Shown: positions 13,561-24,979 of the stretch, piece after piece | Layout of the letters: every line of letters begins with the position of its first letter | Position numbering within the stretch: the stretch's first letter is position 1 | Assembly: GCA_949752795.1 (NCBI GenBank) | Contig: OX457061.1 | Location: 124,082,152-124,146,151 of the forward strand | Reading direction: 5' to 3' | Source: Hyperoodon ampullatus | Taxonomy: Eukaryota; Chordata; Mammalia; Artiodactyla; Ziphiidae | Length of the DNA stretch: 64,000 nt | Translations under genes and position numbers: made by a program | The notes under the pieces: generated by a model | Told to the model about the DNA's origin: nothing | Databases searched by the model: none | Seen by the model: the letters and a program-made list of their open reading frames with translations, nothing else

Positions 13561-16500
13561 CCTGAGATGAGATGGTAAGCCAACAAGTGTGTCAGCAGAG
13601 AGAAGATCTGCAAGACGTGAACTCGTCCAAGGAATAGTGGTGATTGGGTATGGGCAGGTAGGTACTGTTTCTCTTCCTCTAGCCCTTTGCAAAGATGGAG
13701 GCTGCCATAGTCCTAAAATGCACCTCACCGCCACCAACCCAGACGTAGTTAAGTGACCCAGGGGCTAGTCATCCAGGGCAGGTCAGAGCATTTTGAGAGT
13801 TTTACTGATTTAAGAAAAAAAATTGTACCAGAAAAATATGGTAAGACTTCTCTAGTGATGCTAGCTGCAGCATGCTGCCCGTGAAATTTATAGGTTGTTA
13901 ACTGCCATGAAGAAAGTAAATGATAATGAGGCCTGCATTTTCTTTTCTAGTAGAAATGCTCTTTTCCGGCTCAATGCTAAGCCTATTTTCTCTGACAGAG
14001 GACCTTCAGGTTGTTCTATGGTTACACTGAGGGTTCTGAGACCTGAAAACTAGGGGAAAAACAACATTATTCAAGCACCCTCTTCTTTCTGAGTTCCCCA
14101 GATTCCAGGAAAATGCAGAATTACTCATCAGAGACAGTATCTGTTAAGGTAAGCTTGCTGTTCATTCATAGCCTACATCATCAATTTGGCCAGGGAAGTA
14201 GTGACCAGGTGAACTTAATTCCTGCCAGGCTATGTACACAGCCTTTTGTATTTTGTTAAAGTCATAATATAATTTTAAGGTACCAATATGGATGTCTTCG
14301 ATTCTTATGTTTCATGGTATTTCGGTAAGTAATGGGACGACCTCTACTTACTGTACAATTGTACCAGGTGTTCCCAAGTAAGAGCTTTGTAATAAATCCA
14401 AAGAAGATCCTTCAACAAGAGTAGGTGAAATTCCCATGACAGCAAGGTCTTAAAATTCTAGATCAGATCACTGCTTGGCAAGTACATTGAGGTAGACAGC
14501 ACTAGATGAGATGAGTGGTTGAAACATTATAATTTCTTTCAGATGCTGTCACACTAAAATCAATCTTGTGCTCGTAAACTGCTTAAAAATGCTTTGTATT
14601 CAATATGGGAAATGTGCACATTCATTATTTAGGAAAATAATGAAGGAAACCTGGGAATTCTTAATGACCACTGAGACTCTAATGAGATCTACAATACCCA
14701 TATTTCAGCAGGTAAATACAGGCTTTATAACGACCCTGACTGCAAATGGAATGATGCTAATGGACATTTTTCTTTTAAAAAAGAATCTTCTTTTCTACTG
14801 AATGGACTTTGAGGAAGCTGCCATCAGTGACCAAGCCCACAATGAAACCGAAGATACCCCATAAAGATAAGTTTACCTTAAAAATCAGTGACGTGTGAAT
14901 TAAGCAGTAATAATAAAGTGTCGGTTTTAATACTCAAATATGAAAAGTCTCTATTTTTGAGTATGCCCTATTTTAGCCTTTCACTGTGCATTAGTTTACT
15001 TTCTTAGTCCCAATGTGATTGCTTCAGAAGGCATTATTTTATTGTTTATACCTTGCTAAGATATTTTTAAAATGTCGTCAAAGCTTCTGTAATCTTTGGG
15101 CCCATATTTAAAGCCAAAACTTGTGTGTGTGTGTTTGTAAATCTATGTGTGCATGTGTTTAATTCCCTTCTATGTACTGATTTTCCTTTTTTAATGGATA
15201 CAGCTAAAAATAAAGGAATTATATAAAATAGTTTTCTCATATTTTAAGATCAAACCATATTATAACCCTTAAGTTTGTGAAGCCGGAGTATCTACTCGGT
15301 CAATGATAAGAAATAGTGAACTAGTGATTATGTCTTCTTTTTAAAGATACAGGTGGGGAATCTCAAGAATAAGAAAAGGGAAAAAGGTTCTCCCAAACAC
15401 ATTTCTCACAAATGAAGAGGCTTAAAACATCAATCTTATAAGCTAAATTGCAAACTCCTTAGAGTCAGAGACATTGTTATTTCTGCACATCTGTTAAGTA
15501 CCACGACTCTTCAAAAAAATAAATTATCCTTAAAAACCAAATGTGTCCTCATGAGATAAACTTTAGTTTTCTTCTATGTTGGTAGGTTGACATAACCTTT
15601 CAAGGCAACTCTAGAAAATGTTTTGTTTCAGAATTATTTTGCAAATAATTAGTGAAATGTCAACAAATTAATTCAGGAAGAAACGTTCATTTCCAGTATT
15701 ATTATTCCGTGAAGGGATAAAAGACTGGATAAAAGAAGAGAATATTGGAAGACTGAATAGAGAGATAGAGAAATGTTGAACTCGAGAATATACATAGATC
15801 TGTTTGACCAACATCCTAAATCTTTCCTTCTTTATTTTGTTCTCTCTGAAGACAGCTGAGGTATATTAAGTTCAAATCCTTTGAGACACTTCCTATGTGC
15901 TTTGGCAAATTCAACCCATTAGTCCTACTGAGATGTGCTCAAAGTCTCATCACCGCCTCTATTAATTTAGAACGATTCCATCTTAGTGTTCCTCCACAAT
16001 CCACCTCCAGCCACAATCCTGGGTGAACTGCTTTAACCACCTTACTCTCTTTTTTTCTAATAATTACCTGTAATGATATCTATCGCTAGAGCCATTTTTC
16101 ACAGCCGTATCCCAAGCTTCACCTCTAAAATTTCAGAACTAATATTTTATTCTCATATCCTTCAAAACTCTCCTCCATTTGCTCCCACTAAGTTTGCTGA
16201 TGATGGTGGTGATAATTATCATCTTCATCACTGTCATTATTTAACTCTCATCTGGACCGGAGCCCAGATCTCATTCCTGTGCTTTATTTATCAACTACAT
16301 TCAGACTCTACTTCTGTAGAGCTTGTGTCCCACATGCCTCTCAGATCCCAAGTACCCGTCACAGGCCCGTCCTCCAGATTTGTCGAATTTACAAACAAGA
16401 TTATGCTGGGGCTATTATATCAGCTTTGCAGGAAGAGCTGGAATTTCCTGGGAGGGCATGGGATACTCCATTGCCAATGGCTGACTGGAGAAGGGACATG

Positions 16501-17529
16501 AAAGCCCAGCCTCCTTGCCTCAAGGCATAACAAAAACTGTGATGGACTTAGTTCCCCAGAGTTTCCTGTAGAGCTATGTCAAGAGCAGGATTTCACCTAA
16601 AATCATATTCTTGCTGGGTTATTATTTTTTCTCTACTTCCTTACCAGTTTCTCCTGAGTGCAATTAATTAATAAAGCCACTTGCACAGAACACTTATCTC
16701 AAAGTCTGCATCTAGGGATGTCTTATGTTTAAAAAATTGAATTATCTCTACCTTTTTAACTACTAATTATTCCCTTAAAGTAGTTATCACTACCTGTACA
16801 CTTACACATACATACACACACTCACACATTTGTTAGCTTTTGTTTGTCTGTTTTCTTGCTGCATGAGCAGTATTTCCCCTAAACCCAAGGACTGGGTTTT
16901 ACCTAAAGACTGCCCTATTCTGGCCCTCCTCTGGCAATGTTTTTCTTTACAAGATGAGGAATCCAGGGGGCTAACGTGATCTGCCCACCCAAAGCCGGCC
17001 TCACTTATACATCATATTCCAGATGCCTGACATCCTGAAATTTCCTAACCAAATGGACAGTCACCCAGTGCCAGTTCCAGAGCATCTGTGGGCTTCTTCC
17101 CTGAGTCTCTTCTCCCAAGGGCAGACTAGGCTATGCATCTCCTACCCCCTTCTCCAGTCAGAGGAGGGGCCACCTTGTATCTGCTGGTAGAGGAGGTGGT
17201 TGTGGATAGAGGTTGGTCACAGGCCCGTGACCCCCGTCTTAGTGAGACGCAGCGGGAGGCGGGGGAAGGCGGGGTGGAGGAGCGTGGAGGATTCCACCTT
17301 AACTCTTCTGCAGGCCCTGCAGGGATAATGAGTAATTCAAAAGAAGGGAAAAAAGCCTGTGAGCCATGCCTCTAAAGGTCTGGCCACTCTCATCTTCTCT
17401 CCTTTAGTATCATATTCAGTTAAGCACCCAATGTAAAGTTTCATTTTCACTCTTTATTATAATCAGGAATTCAAGTTGAGATTATTTTACCCCAAGAATC
17501 CTATTTTCACCATCTGTACCATGGAATGA

Positions 17530-17553
17530 GTGTGTGTGTGTGTGTGTGTGTGT
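17530..17553. repeat. (TG)12 microsatellite
   Basis: A perfect TG run of 24 bases in unrecognised sequence. Confidence 0.95.
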
Positions 17554-17835
17554 TTCCAAGATCCACTAGGCTATCACTTACAGATGGTAGGACGAGATCC
17601 ATGCCTAACGTTTCTGTTTAGCAAAGGCTGGTCTCCTCCATCCCCTGCAAATGGCCAATCAGCTTCCAGACAGTAAACAACCATCACTTGAGCTGCTTCC
17701 GGCTTCTAAATTTTCTTTTCCCCAACAGACATGGCTTGCCCACTGGCATGAGAAGTAAGTCCAGTAACAACTGTTGATACACAATTGGGACATACTGAAC
17801 TTTTGTGGGACTCTATTGAGGCGGCACTGCCATGA

Positions 17836-17856
17836 GTGTGTGTGTGTGTGTGTGTG
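17836..17856. repeat. (GT)10 microsatellite
   Basis: A perfect GT run, about 300 bases downstream of a separate TG tract. Confidence 0.95.
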
Positions 17857-18432
17857 CATGCTAATCCCTCCTTTAGAGCAGCCATCCTTCTGAAAATATC
17901 CACTGTTGTTAAAAACTCTGAGACTAATTCCATTCCGCCTCAATCTTCCAATGTGGGATTGATAAAAACGACAAAAGAACCCAAACCCACAAACACACAG
18001 ATAAAAACTATCAATCTGGTATCCACTTTGCTGCCTGTCTTGAGTAGGGTAAGGTGAGGCTTAGACCCAAGATATACTCTCATGAGATTAATAGCAGTTG
18101 TCATCCACAGTTCCTCCTACAGGGGTAAAATGGGATGACAGCTCACTGATCTCCAAGAGGCACTTGCTTCTCCCCAGCTTCCAGCTCGTGTGATGGAATG
18201 GCACTAGGTGTATTCCATTTAGGGTAAGGACGATTTGCTCTGAATTTATGTGTCCCTCTGTCTTCAAAATTATCCCATCTTGAGTCAAGAGAGAATGCTT
18301 CTGCAGCCTGGTCCTGGAAATGAACCACAGCTGCCAGGGCAGGAAGGAGAGTACCTGAGAACATTTGGTGATACCTCTCCTAAACATGCAGCGTTATTTG
18401 CAGCAGCCAAGACATGGCAAGAACCCAGGTTG

Positions 18433-18459
18433 CATATATATATTATGCATATATATATG

Positions 18460-18496
<37 letters not shown>
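18433..18496. repeat. (TA)n expansion inside L1 ORF2
   Basis: Imperfect then perfect TA repeat sitting exactly before the 'aatggaatatta' that encodes MEYY in L1 ORF2. The unexpanded L1 at 21743-21754 has 'tacatatatacaat' at the same place. Confidence 0.9.
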
Positions 18497-18498
<2 letters not shown>

Positions 18499-18928
18499 GG
18501 AATATTATTCCACCATAAAAAGAAGGAAACCCTGCCATTTGCAACACCAAGGATGGAACTGGAGGGCATTATGCTAAATGAAACAAGTCAGATAGAGAAA
18601 GGCAACTTCATATTATCTCACCTATATGTGGAATCTTAACAAAAACAAAAACTGAACTCATAGATACAGAGAACAGATTGGTGATTCCCAGAGGTAGGGC
18701 GGGGGTGGGAGGTGTGTGAAACAGGTGAAGGTTGTCCAAGGGTACAGACTTTCATTTATAAGATAAATAAGTCCTGGGGATGTAGTATACAGAATAGTGA
18801 TTACAGCTAACAATATTGTACTGTATATTTGAAATTTGCTAAGAGAGCTTAAAAGTTCTCATCACAAGAAAAACAGTATGTAAATATGTGTAGTGATAAA
18901 TACTAACTAAAATTACTGTGGTAATCAC

Positions 18929-19013
18929 ATATATATGTATGTATACATACACATATATATAAAATTTAAATCATATATATATGTATATGTACACATATAC
19001 ATATATATATATA
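18929..19013. repeat. AT-rich imperfect repeat in L1 3' UTR
   Basis: Two related blocks of TATATGTATACACATATA-like sequence separated by 'aaaatttaaatc'. Both are partly palindromic. They occupy the part of the L1 3' UTR that is normally 'atgtatacgtatatcaaatc', so the seed was probably in the element. Confidence 0.8.
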
Positions 19014-19082
19014 CAATTTCATAGTTGTGTATCTAAAATTAAAACAATGTTACATGTCAGTTATATCTCAATTAAAAAATAT

Positions 19083-19147
19083 TCCTCCAAGACATGAAAG
19101 CAACCTAAATGCCCATTGACAGATGAATGGATAAAGAAGATGTGGTG

Positions 19148-19190
<43 letters not shown>

Positions 19191-19510
19191 GAATATTACT
19201 CAGCCATAAAAAAGAATGAAACAATTCCATTTGCAGCAACATGGATGGATCTAGAGACTGTCATACTGAGTGAAGTAAGTCAGATGCCGAAAGACAAATA
19301 TCATATAATAGCACTTATATGTGGAATCTAAAAAATGATACAAATGAACTTATTTAAAAAACAGAAATAGACTCTTAAACATAGGAAACAAACTTATGGT
19401 TACCAAAGGGGGGAAGGGGTGGGAAGGATAAATTAGGAGCTTGGGATTAAAATATACACACTACTAGATATAAAATAGATAAACAACAAGGATCTACTGT
19501 TGTAGCCCAC
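19083..19510 (+). mobile_element. L1 ORF2 C-terminus/3' UTR fragment with CA expansion
   Basis: Begins mid-ORF2 ('ccaagacatgaaagcaacct') directly after the tail of the preceding L1. The frame at 19116-19331 encodes 'DEWIKKMW', a run of HTHTHT from the CA tract, then 'MEYYSAIKKN' and 'FAATWMDLE', the usual L1 ORF2 C-terminus. It stops near 'aggatctactg' without the rest of the UTR or a poly(A), so it is truncated at both ends. No target duplication is visible. Confidence 0.8.
19151..19184. repeat. (AC)17 expansion inside L1 ORF2
   Basis: A perfect AC run immediately upstream of the MEYY codons, the same site as the TA tract at 18433 and the CA tract at 40489. Confidence 0.95.
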
Positions 19511-21129
19511 CTCTAATATATCTAAAAGCATAGATAAAACGTTATCATTATTTTAATCATGAATAAATTTAAGCCAGGAGGAAGTTAATTGACTTTTTAA
19601 AGTTTAGAATCAAGTTAGATCTCCCTGACTATATTTTGTACAGTTTTTCCGTTATGGTAGAACAACAGAATGGGTATGATTATAAGAGAGAGAGAGGGAA
19701 AAAAAGGCAAATTAAAAAAAAGAAAGACCACAGAGGTGAAAATATTAACATTTTATTTTTTCATTTTTCTTTTTGCCAAAATATATAAACTTTTAAGGTC
19801 TAATAACTAATAGATAATATAGAATGATACTGCTCCCTAAAAAAGTTGATCAGAAATTCTGTTCAAAATATCACATTTGTATGGGGTATAAGTACATCCA
19901 TATCTATATCTATATCATCATTATAAATATATGTACATATATAGCTTGTGAAAAAGGTTTATATTCTGTTAAATATTTAGAGACTATCTGTCTAAAATTT
20001 TCTGTAACTGATTAATTTACTAATAGACAATATTTTTTCTCATGCTTTTGGCAGCATTCTGATAAAAACTGCCTAATATATAAAGTGCCACCACCACTTC
20101 TATAGAAAAATTCATTTGAATAAAGAAAGAAAAAGTACACTGCTCTAAGTGCCTTAAACCAACTCTTTCCAGAAAACAGATTTGAGATGTTTCTTGATAA
20201 TATTCAATATGCCCTCTCCCTAAAAAATAATGATTTCCAGTTTTTATAGCTCTTAAGTAATTAATTCTAAAATGTTTTAATAGCTAATAAAGTTATAAAG
20301 GAGCTATAGCAGGATTTTGGAATATTTTGTATCAGTACATAAAGAACTTGAAATAGTGTTAAGTCTTCATATTATTCAAATAATGGAAAGTAAATCATCC
20401 ATAATTATAAAGGGTTTTATCACAGTAATTAAAATTTACAAAATACTACTGCTGTGCAATTATGATAATGGTAATAAAAGACAGTTTTCTTCAACAAGGT
20501 CACTGTTTGAAATTTCACTACAATAATATAGACATTATTTTAGGGAATTAGTTTCCAAAATTTTTATCAACTGTATAAATATTTTTACTTAGTTTTTTCT
20601 TTGTAGTTCTTTGAAAAAATATACAGTCACCTAGAGGAACAAAGGCATGCTATTTCATTTTTAAATTGGTAATGTAGTTTTTCAGAGTGTGTGCATACTT
20701 ACTAGTATACTTAAACTTTAAATTATGGATTTATCTGCTTTTTTCCATGTTAAAAAAATTAACAAACTCCTAACTTGGGAAACTGTGCTTCCCTTATAAT
20801 ATCTGGTTTATCAAAATGACAGAAATTATACCATGGCTATAAGGCTTTGATCCAAGCCAATGCATCCATATACCTAACAGCCTGCAGACCATTTCCAGAT
20901 TCTTAGGGAGGTAAGTGTCCTGACTTCTCCCTGTCACCCCTGCCCTTCCTCTGCCTCAGAACTCATCCCTCAGGTGCCCTGCTTCTGGGCTTATTTCCAC
21001 TGGCACCTCACGGTCCTGAACATTCAGCTTCTCTGGCTTTCTCTTTGGCTACAATCAGAGCTTAGTTGCAGGGATCCTTTAGTTTTTCCAGTGGTTTCCA
21101 TCCTTCCATCTTATTAACCAGACCAGTCT
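19511..21129. other. AT-rich non-coding DNA
   Basis: Very AT-rich with purine runs near 19685-19730 and TATC repeats near 19900. The open frames are short and low in complexity. The GC-richer end (20860-21120) was not recognised. Confidence 0.45.
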
Positions 21130-21147
21130 AAAAAACTCAGGTCTTGG

Positions 21148-21354
21148 GCTTCCCTGGTGGCGCAGTGGTTAAGAGTCTGCCTGCCGATGCAGGGGACGTG
21201 GGTTCGTGCCCCAGTCCGGGAAGAGCCCACATGCCGCGGAGCGGCTGGGCCCGTGAGCCATGGACGCTGAGCCTGTGCATCCGGAGCCTGTGCTCCGCAG
21301 CGGGAGAGGCCACAACAGTGAGAGGCCTGTGTACCACAAAAAAACCCAAAAAAC
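21148..21354 (+). mobile_element. CHR-type SINE, short form
   Basis: Complete sense copy from 'gcttccctggtggcgcagtg' to the A-rich tail. It has the tRNA-like A box, a B box 'ggttcgtgccc' near 21202, and the short-form ending with 'ccacaacagtgagagg'. An 18-base target duplication ('aaaaaactcaggtcttgg') lies at 21130-21147 and 21355-21372 with one mismatch. The head resembles a tRNA gene only in its internal promoter; it is not a tRNA. Confidence 0.95.
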
Positions 21355-21547
21355 AAAAAACTCAGGCCTTGGTGAACAGCAGTCTGCCCATGGGCAATTC
21401 TACTGGGACAGCTCCGAGCACCTAAGACAGGGAAGCTCGCAAGCTCAGTTATCCTTTCTCATCCTTCATCACCCCAAAGGACCTCGCTGTGAATTCTGTG
21501 GTTTCAAAAACTTACTACTATACACACCATAAGATTATTTTTTACAG

Positions 21548-22250
21548 GAGATGATACTATCAATTAAAAATATCTCAATACCATATGATCCAGCAATCCC
21601 ACCCCTGAGCATATATCCAGAGAAAACCATAATTCAAAAAGATACATGCACCCCAATGTTCATTGCAGCACTATTCACAATAGCCAAGACATGGAAACAA
21701 CCTAATTGTCCATCAACAGAGGAATGGATAGAGAAGATGTGGTACATATATACAATGGAGTATTACTCAGCCATAAAAAAGAACAAAAAATGCCATTTGC
21801 AGCAACATGGATGGACCTAGAGATGATCATACTGAGTGACGTTAAGTCAGACAGAGAAATGTAAATGTCATATGATATCGCTTATATGTGAAATCTTAAA
21901 AAAGGGTACAAATGAACTTATTTACAAAACAGAAACAGACCACAGACTTAGAAAACAAACTTATGGTTACCAAAGGGGAAAGGTGGGAGGGTGATAAATT
22001 AGGAGTTGGGGATTAACAAATAGACATTATTATATAGATAAACAACAGGGACCTACTGTATAGCACAGAGAACTACTGCCAATACCTTGTAATAAACTAT
22101 AATGGAAAATAATCTGAAAAAGAATATATATTATATATATGTGTAAAATTAAATCACTTTGCTGTACACCAGAAACTAACACAACATTGTAAATTAACTA
22201 TACTTCAATTTTTAAAAGATAAATGTTAATTTTTAAAAAAAATAAAAGTA
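21548..22250 (+). mobile_element. 5'-truncated L1 with complete 3' UTR
   Basis: Covers the end of ORF2 from 'accatatgatccagcaatcc' through the C-terminus. The frame at 21551-21820 encodes 'YDPAIPPLSIYPEK', 'EEWIEKMWYIYTMEYYSAIK' and then loses frame. The full 3' UTR follows ('aaacaacagggacctactgt', 'tcactttgctgtacacc', 'ctatacttcaattttt') to a short A-rich tail. It keeps the ancestral unexpanded 'tacatatatacaat' at the site where three other copies carry microsatellites. Confidence 0.85.
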
Positions 22251-24039
22251 ACTTAGTAGCTGAAGGGCAGATTAATGAAAACAGTTCTCAGTGACACATA
22301 ATCATGATGTTATGCCTGGAAATATTGCATATTTTAGATTCATTACAGTATCACGTGTTTATTATATTTACACGTTGTTAAAATAAGGCACAGGTAAGAA
22401 ATGCTATACTGGATCAAACTTCTGTGAAGTGAACCAAAACTGACAGTAACAAGAGTCAATTCCAAGAAAAGCTTAGTGTTAAATTGCCAAATACACACAA
22501 TTTTCCTTTAAAACTACTTGACAATATTTCCCACATTAATTATTCTAAATTATATCCCAGTATGCTCATAACCCATACCAATTTTTACATATACATAACC
22601 CACAAATTTGGTACACACAGTAAAACATGGTTTTGTTATTTCTTCATACTTCTTAAGGGAGAAGAAAAATCTCTTTCAGGTTTCTATTCTCAGTTTATGT
22701 TGTAAATAGTGGTAACAAAAAGAAGCAAGCAGCTCTTTAACGGTGATATTTTATAACTGTGTGTATGTTTTTAATCATACCCCAAGTCTCTCCAGACTTC
22801 AGAGAGATCCAAGGATAGATTTCTAGCATCACAGTGAAATGAAGTTCACATATAAGACACGAAGAGTAATTTTATGTTTTTCCCAGCTTTGCCATTGTTG
22901 ACTTATTTCCTTTTGAGGTGATGAGTCTACCTTTAACCAGATGCTCTTCAGTCTTTTGATCATTTTAGTTTTTCTATTTGATGGTCTCATAAAGTTCAAC
23001 ATATTCCTGGATATCTTTCACCAGTTATATAGTATTGCAAGGTTGTCCATAGGGTATGGTAGATATTTCACTGATTTGAAAAAGCTTGTAATCTTATAAT
23101 TTCTACATGTGATTTCATACTTCTAGTAACTAAAGTATGCATGTATAATAAAGTCGATTTTGATGTTGATCTTTGGCTAAAATCATCTGTTTTTGCTTGA
23201 CAATCTTAGGAGTCCTTTCTAAGGCCCATCATTACAACTAGGGTAGGATGCATTTACCCACGACGAGGCAGTGCAGTGAACTCATCAATGGACTGAATTT
23301 TGAGGACAAACTATCTAAACTCATGCTTATTATCTGCTATAATTTGTGCTGATCCTAACTCTTTTTACCTTTCAGTTTCCTATTAGTACAAGAAAGATAC
23401 TAATAATTAGGAAACTTTTGGTGAATTTTAAGTGGATATATATCTTCTTAAAAAAATGCCTAGACACAATTATTATTATCTTCTTTTTTTATTTCTTTGT
23501 AACAAGTCCTTAAAGAGAAAATATTGCAATAATCACATAAGCACCTCAAAAGTTTGTTATGTAATCTTTCCACTTCCTAGAATATTATATTTTTGCTCAA
23601 TAAACCTGTTTTTTTTAATATCCATATAGATTAGTTGAACTGACAATTCACCAACCATCTAGCTTGTCACTGCACATTTTGACAAAGACATTAACTGTTT
23701 TACTTCTCATTTGATTTTCAGTATCATAAATGACTCTCAAAAGAGGGAGGAGATGTGTTCCTCTGGAGAAGTGCAGCAGAATCTCCTGAGTTTGTTTTTT
23801 AACTGTTGTTGTTGCTGTTTGTTTATTTTATCTTCATACTATACCATACTGCCAACCTGCCTCCCTCTGCTCACGTTCTGATACGGGGAAGCTCCACCAC
23901 TAGCATGAATCATACCCTTAGCGTGAACTCCATTTTATTCCTACTGCCAAGCTCACCAATCATCTTGGGATGAAATTCATAAGTTACCCACCAGAGAACT
24001 CTGAAAAAATGAAAATAAGGCAGACTGGCTAGGGACCTT
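22251..24039. other. Non-coding DNA, no gene recognised
   Basis: AT-rich sequence with no recognised repeat or exon. Several open frames under 75 codons are compatible with chance. Confidence 0.45.
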
Positions 24040-24460
24040 GAGGCTTAAAGGACAATTTGGTGGTGAGTTCCCTTGGTTCTTGTCTTGCCACATATGCATC
24101 TGGCATGGGGGCTAAAGAAGCCACAGCTTACAAATGCCAATGGATATGGACAAAAAATAGCCCCCCAAAAGTTTGCTCTTTCTAGCCAAAGGCATAGAAA
24201 ATTGGCAGCCCAGCAAGGCAGAAAACTTTTAACTACACCTGCCTCAGTCAACACCATGAAAAAGATATGCACCTCCTTCTCCAATACAGGCTACAGCAGG
24301 AGGGCCATTGGCAGAGCAAGGCATACCTTTCACCCTGCAGTAAGGAGGGGGCAGTTGTTTCCAAGTTGCCTGCGAGCACAATCCAGACCTCCTTCTCTGC
24401 CTGCAGTAATGAGGTGGTGGTCCTCCCAGGCTGTCAGTGGTGGGAGCTAAATGGTGCTAA
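24040..24460 (+). other. Possible ERV internal remnant upstream of an LTR
   Basis: This GC-richer block directly abuts the LTR at 24461 and is open for 125 codons on the plus strand (24073-24450). The LTR lacks matching 4-base flanks, which would fit a 3' LTR still attached to a piece of provirus. Against this, no polypurine tract precedes the LTR and I recognise no retroviral protein motif. A different old repeat is equally possible. Confidence 0.3.
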
Positions 24461-24973
24461 TGTACTAGGGAAGAACAAATCTGACTCCATATTGGATCTG
24501 TTTCTTTTACTTTAACCTTTGTATTCTATTGCTTTTGTTGCAAGTTAATCATTAAAGGGATGTTGCCTATAGCTGAAAGTGTACATAATGGCCCATCTTG
24601 GGAACCCTCCTCCCATGCCTGAGCCTTAAGCTAAAATGCCCTTGTTCAGATCCCAGGAAATATCCCCACCAGGCCAACCTGTGAATGACTGTAGGAAAGA
24701 AGAAACTAACACATCTCTTTCTGGGAGTCCTGAACCACATTTTTTGCAACAAATTATTGCCTTTTTTACTTTACCTCCTCAGCCCCCTCCCCTTTTGCGC
24801 TATAAAAGAAACTAACATCCAAACCCAGGTAAGATGGTTCTTTGGGACACTAGTTCACCATCTTCTCCGTCTGCTGACTTTCTGAATAAAGTCACTATTC
24901 TTTGCCCCAGCAACTCAACCCTTGACTTATTGACCTGTTGTGCAGGGAGCAGTATGAGCTTGGACTCGTAACA
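24461..24973 (+). mobile_element. ERV1-type LTR, 513 bp
   Basis: Starts 'tgtactaggg' and ends 'gactcgtaaca'. It carries a TATA box ('tataaaag') at 24801, AATAAA at 24885-24890, and a GT-rich downstream end, in normal LTR order. It is the fullest of the three related LTRs here. The copy at 36630 matches it closely apart from an internal deletion, and the copy at 9961 is a more distant relative. The flanks differ ('ctaa' against 'ttat'), so there is no clean 4-base duplication. It may be a recombinant, or a 3' LTR with lost 5' parts. Confidence 0.8.
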
Positions 24974-24979
24974 TTATGG

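Larger units (their letters stand above)
13561..18382. other. Non-coding DNA, no gene recognised
   Basis: Two TG tracts are listed separately. A stretch near 15450-15510 faintly resembles an L2 3' end ('aactccttagagtcagaga'). The 142-codon plus-strand frame at 16073-16501 shows no family motif. GC content rises around 16930-17380 with no visible splice or promoter structure. Otherwise nothing was recognised. Confidence 0.4.
18383..19082 (+). mobile_element. Old L1 3' end with two AT microsatellites
   Basis: The sense strand covers the end of ORF2 and the 3' UTR. The frame near 18480-18620 encodes the recognisable C-terminal 'MEYYSTIKRRK' motif, and the 3' UTR has 'gaacagattggtgattccc', 'aatttgctaagagagc' and a 'tcaattaaaaaat' tail. 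The element is 5' truncated near 'agcagccaagacatggcaag'. Two long TA-rich expansions interrupt it, one at the 'YIYTMEYY' codons and one in the 3' UTR. The UTR wording is that of an older L1 subfamily than the copies at 21548 and 40112. Confidence 0.8.

Noticed and set aside
19116..19331. Frame with MEYYSAIKKN and FAATWMDLE
   Set aside because: It is the L1 ORF2 C-terminus in a fragment truncated at both ends with a CA insertion, not a host gene.
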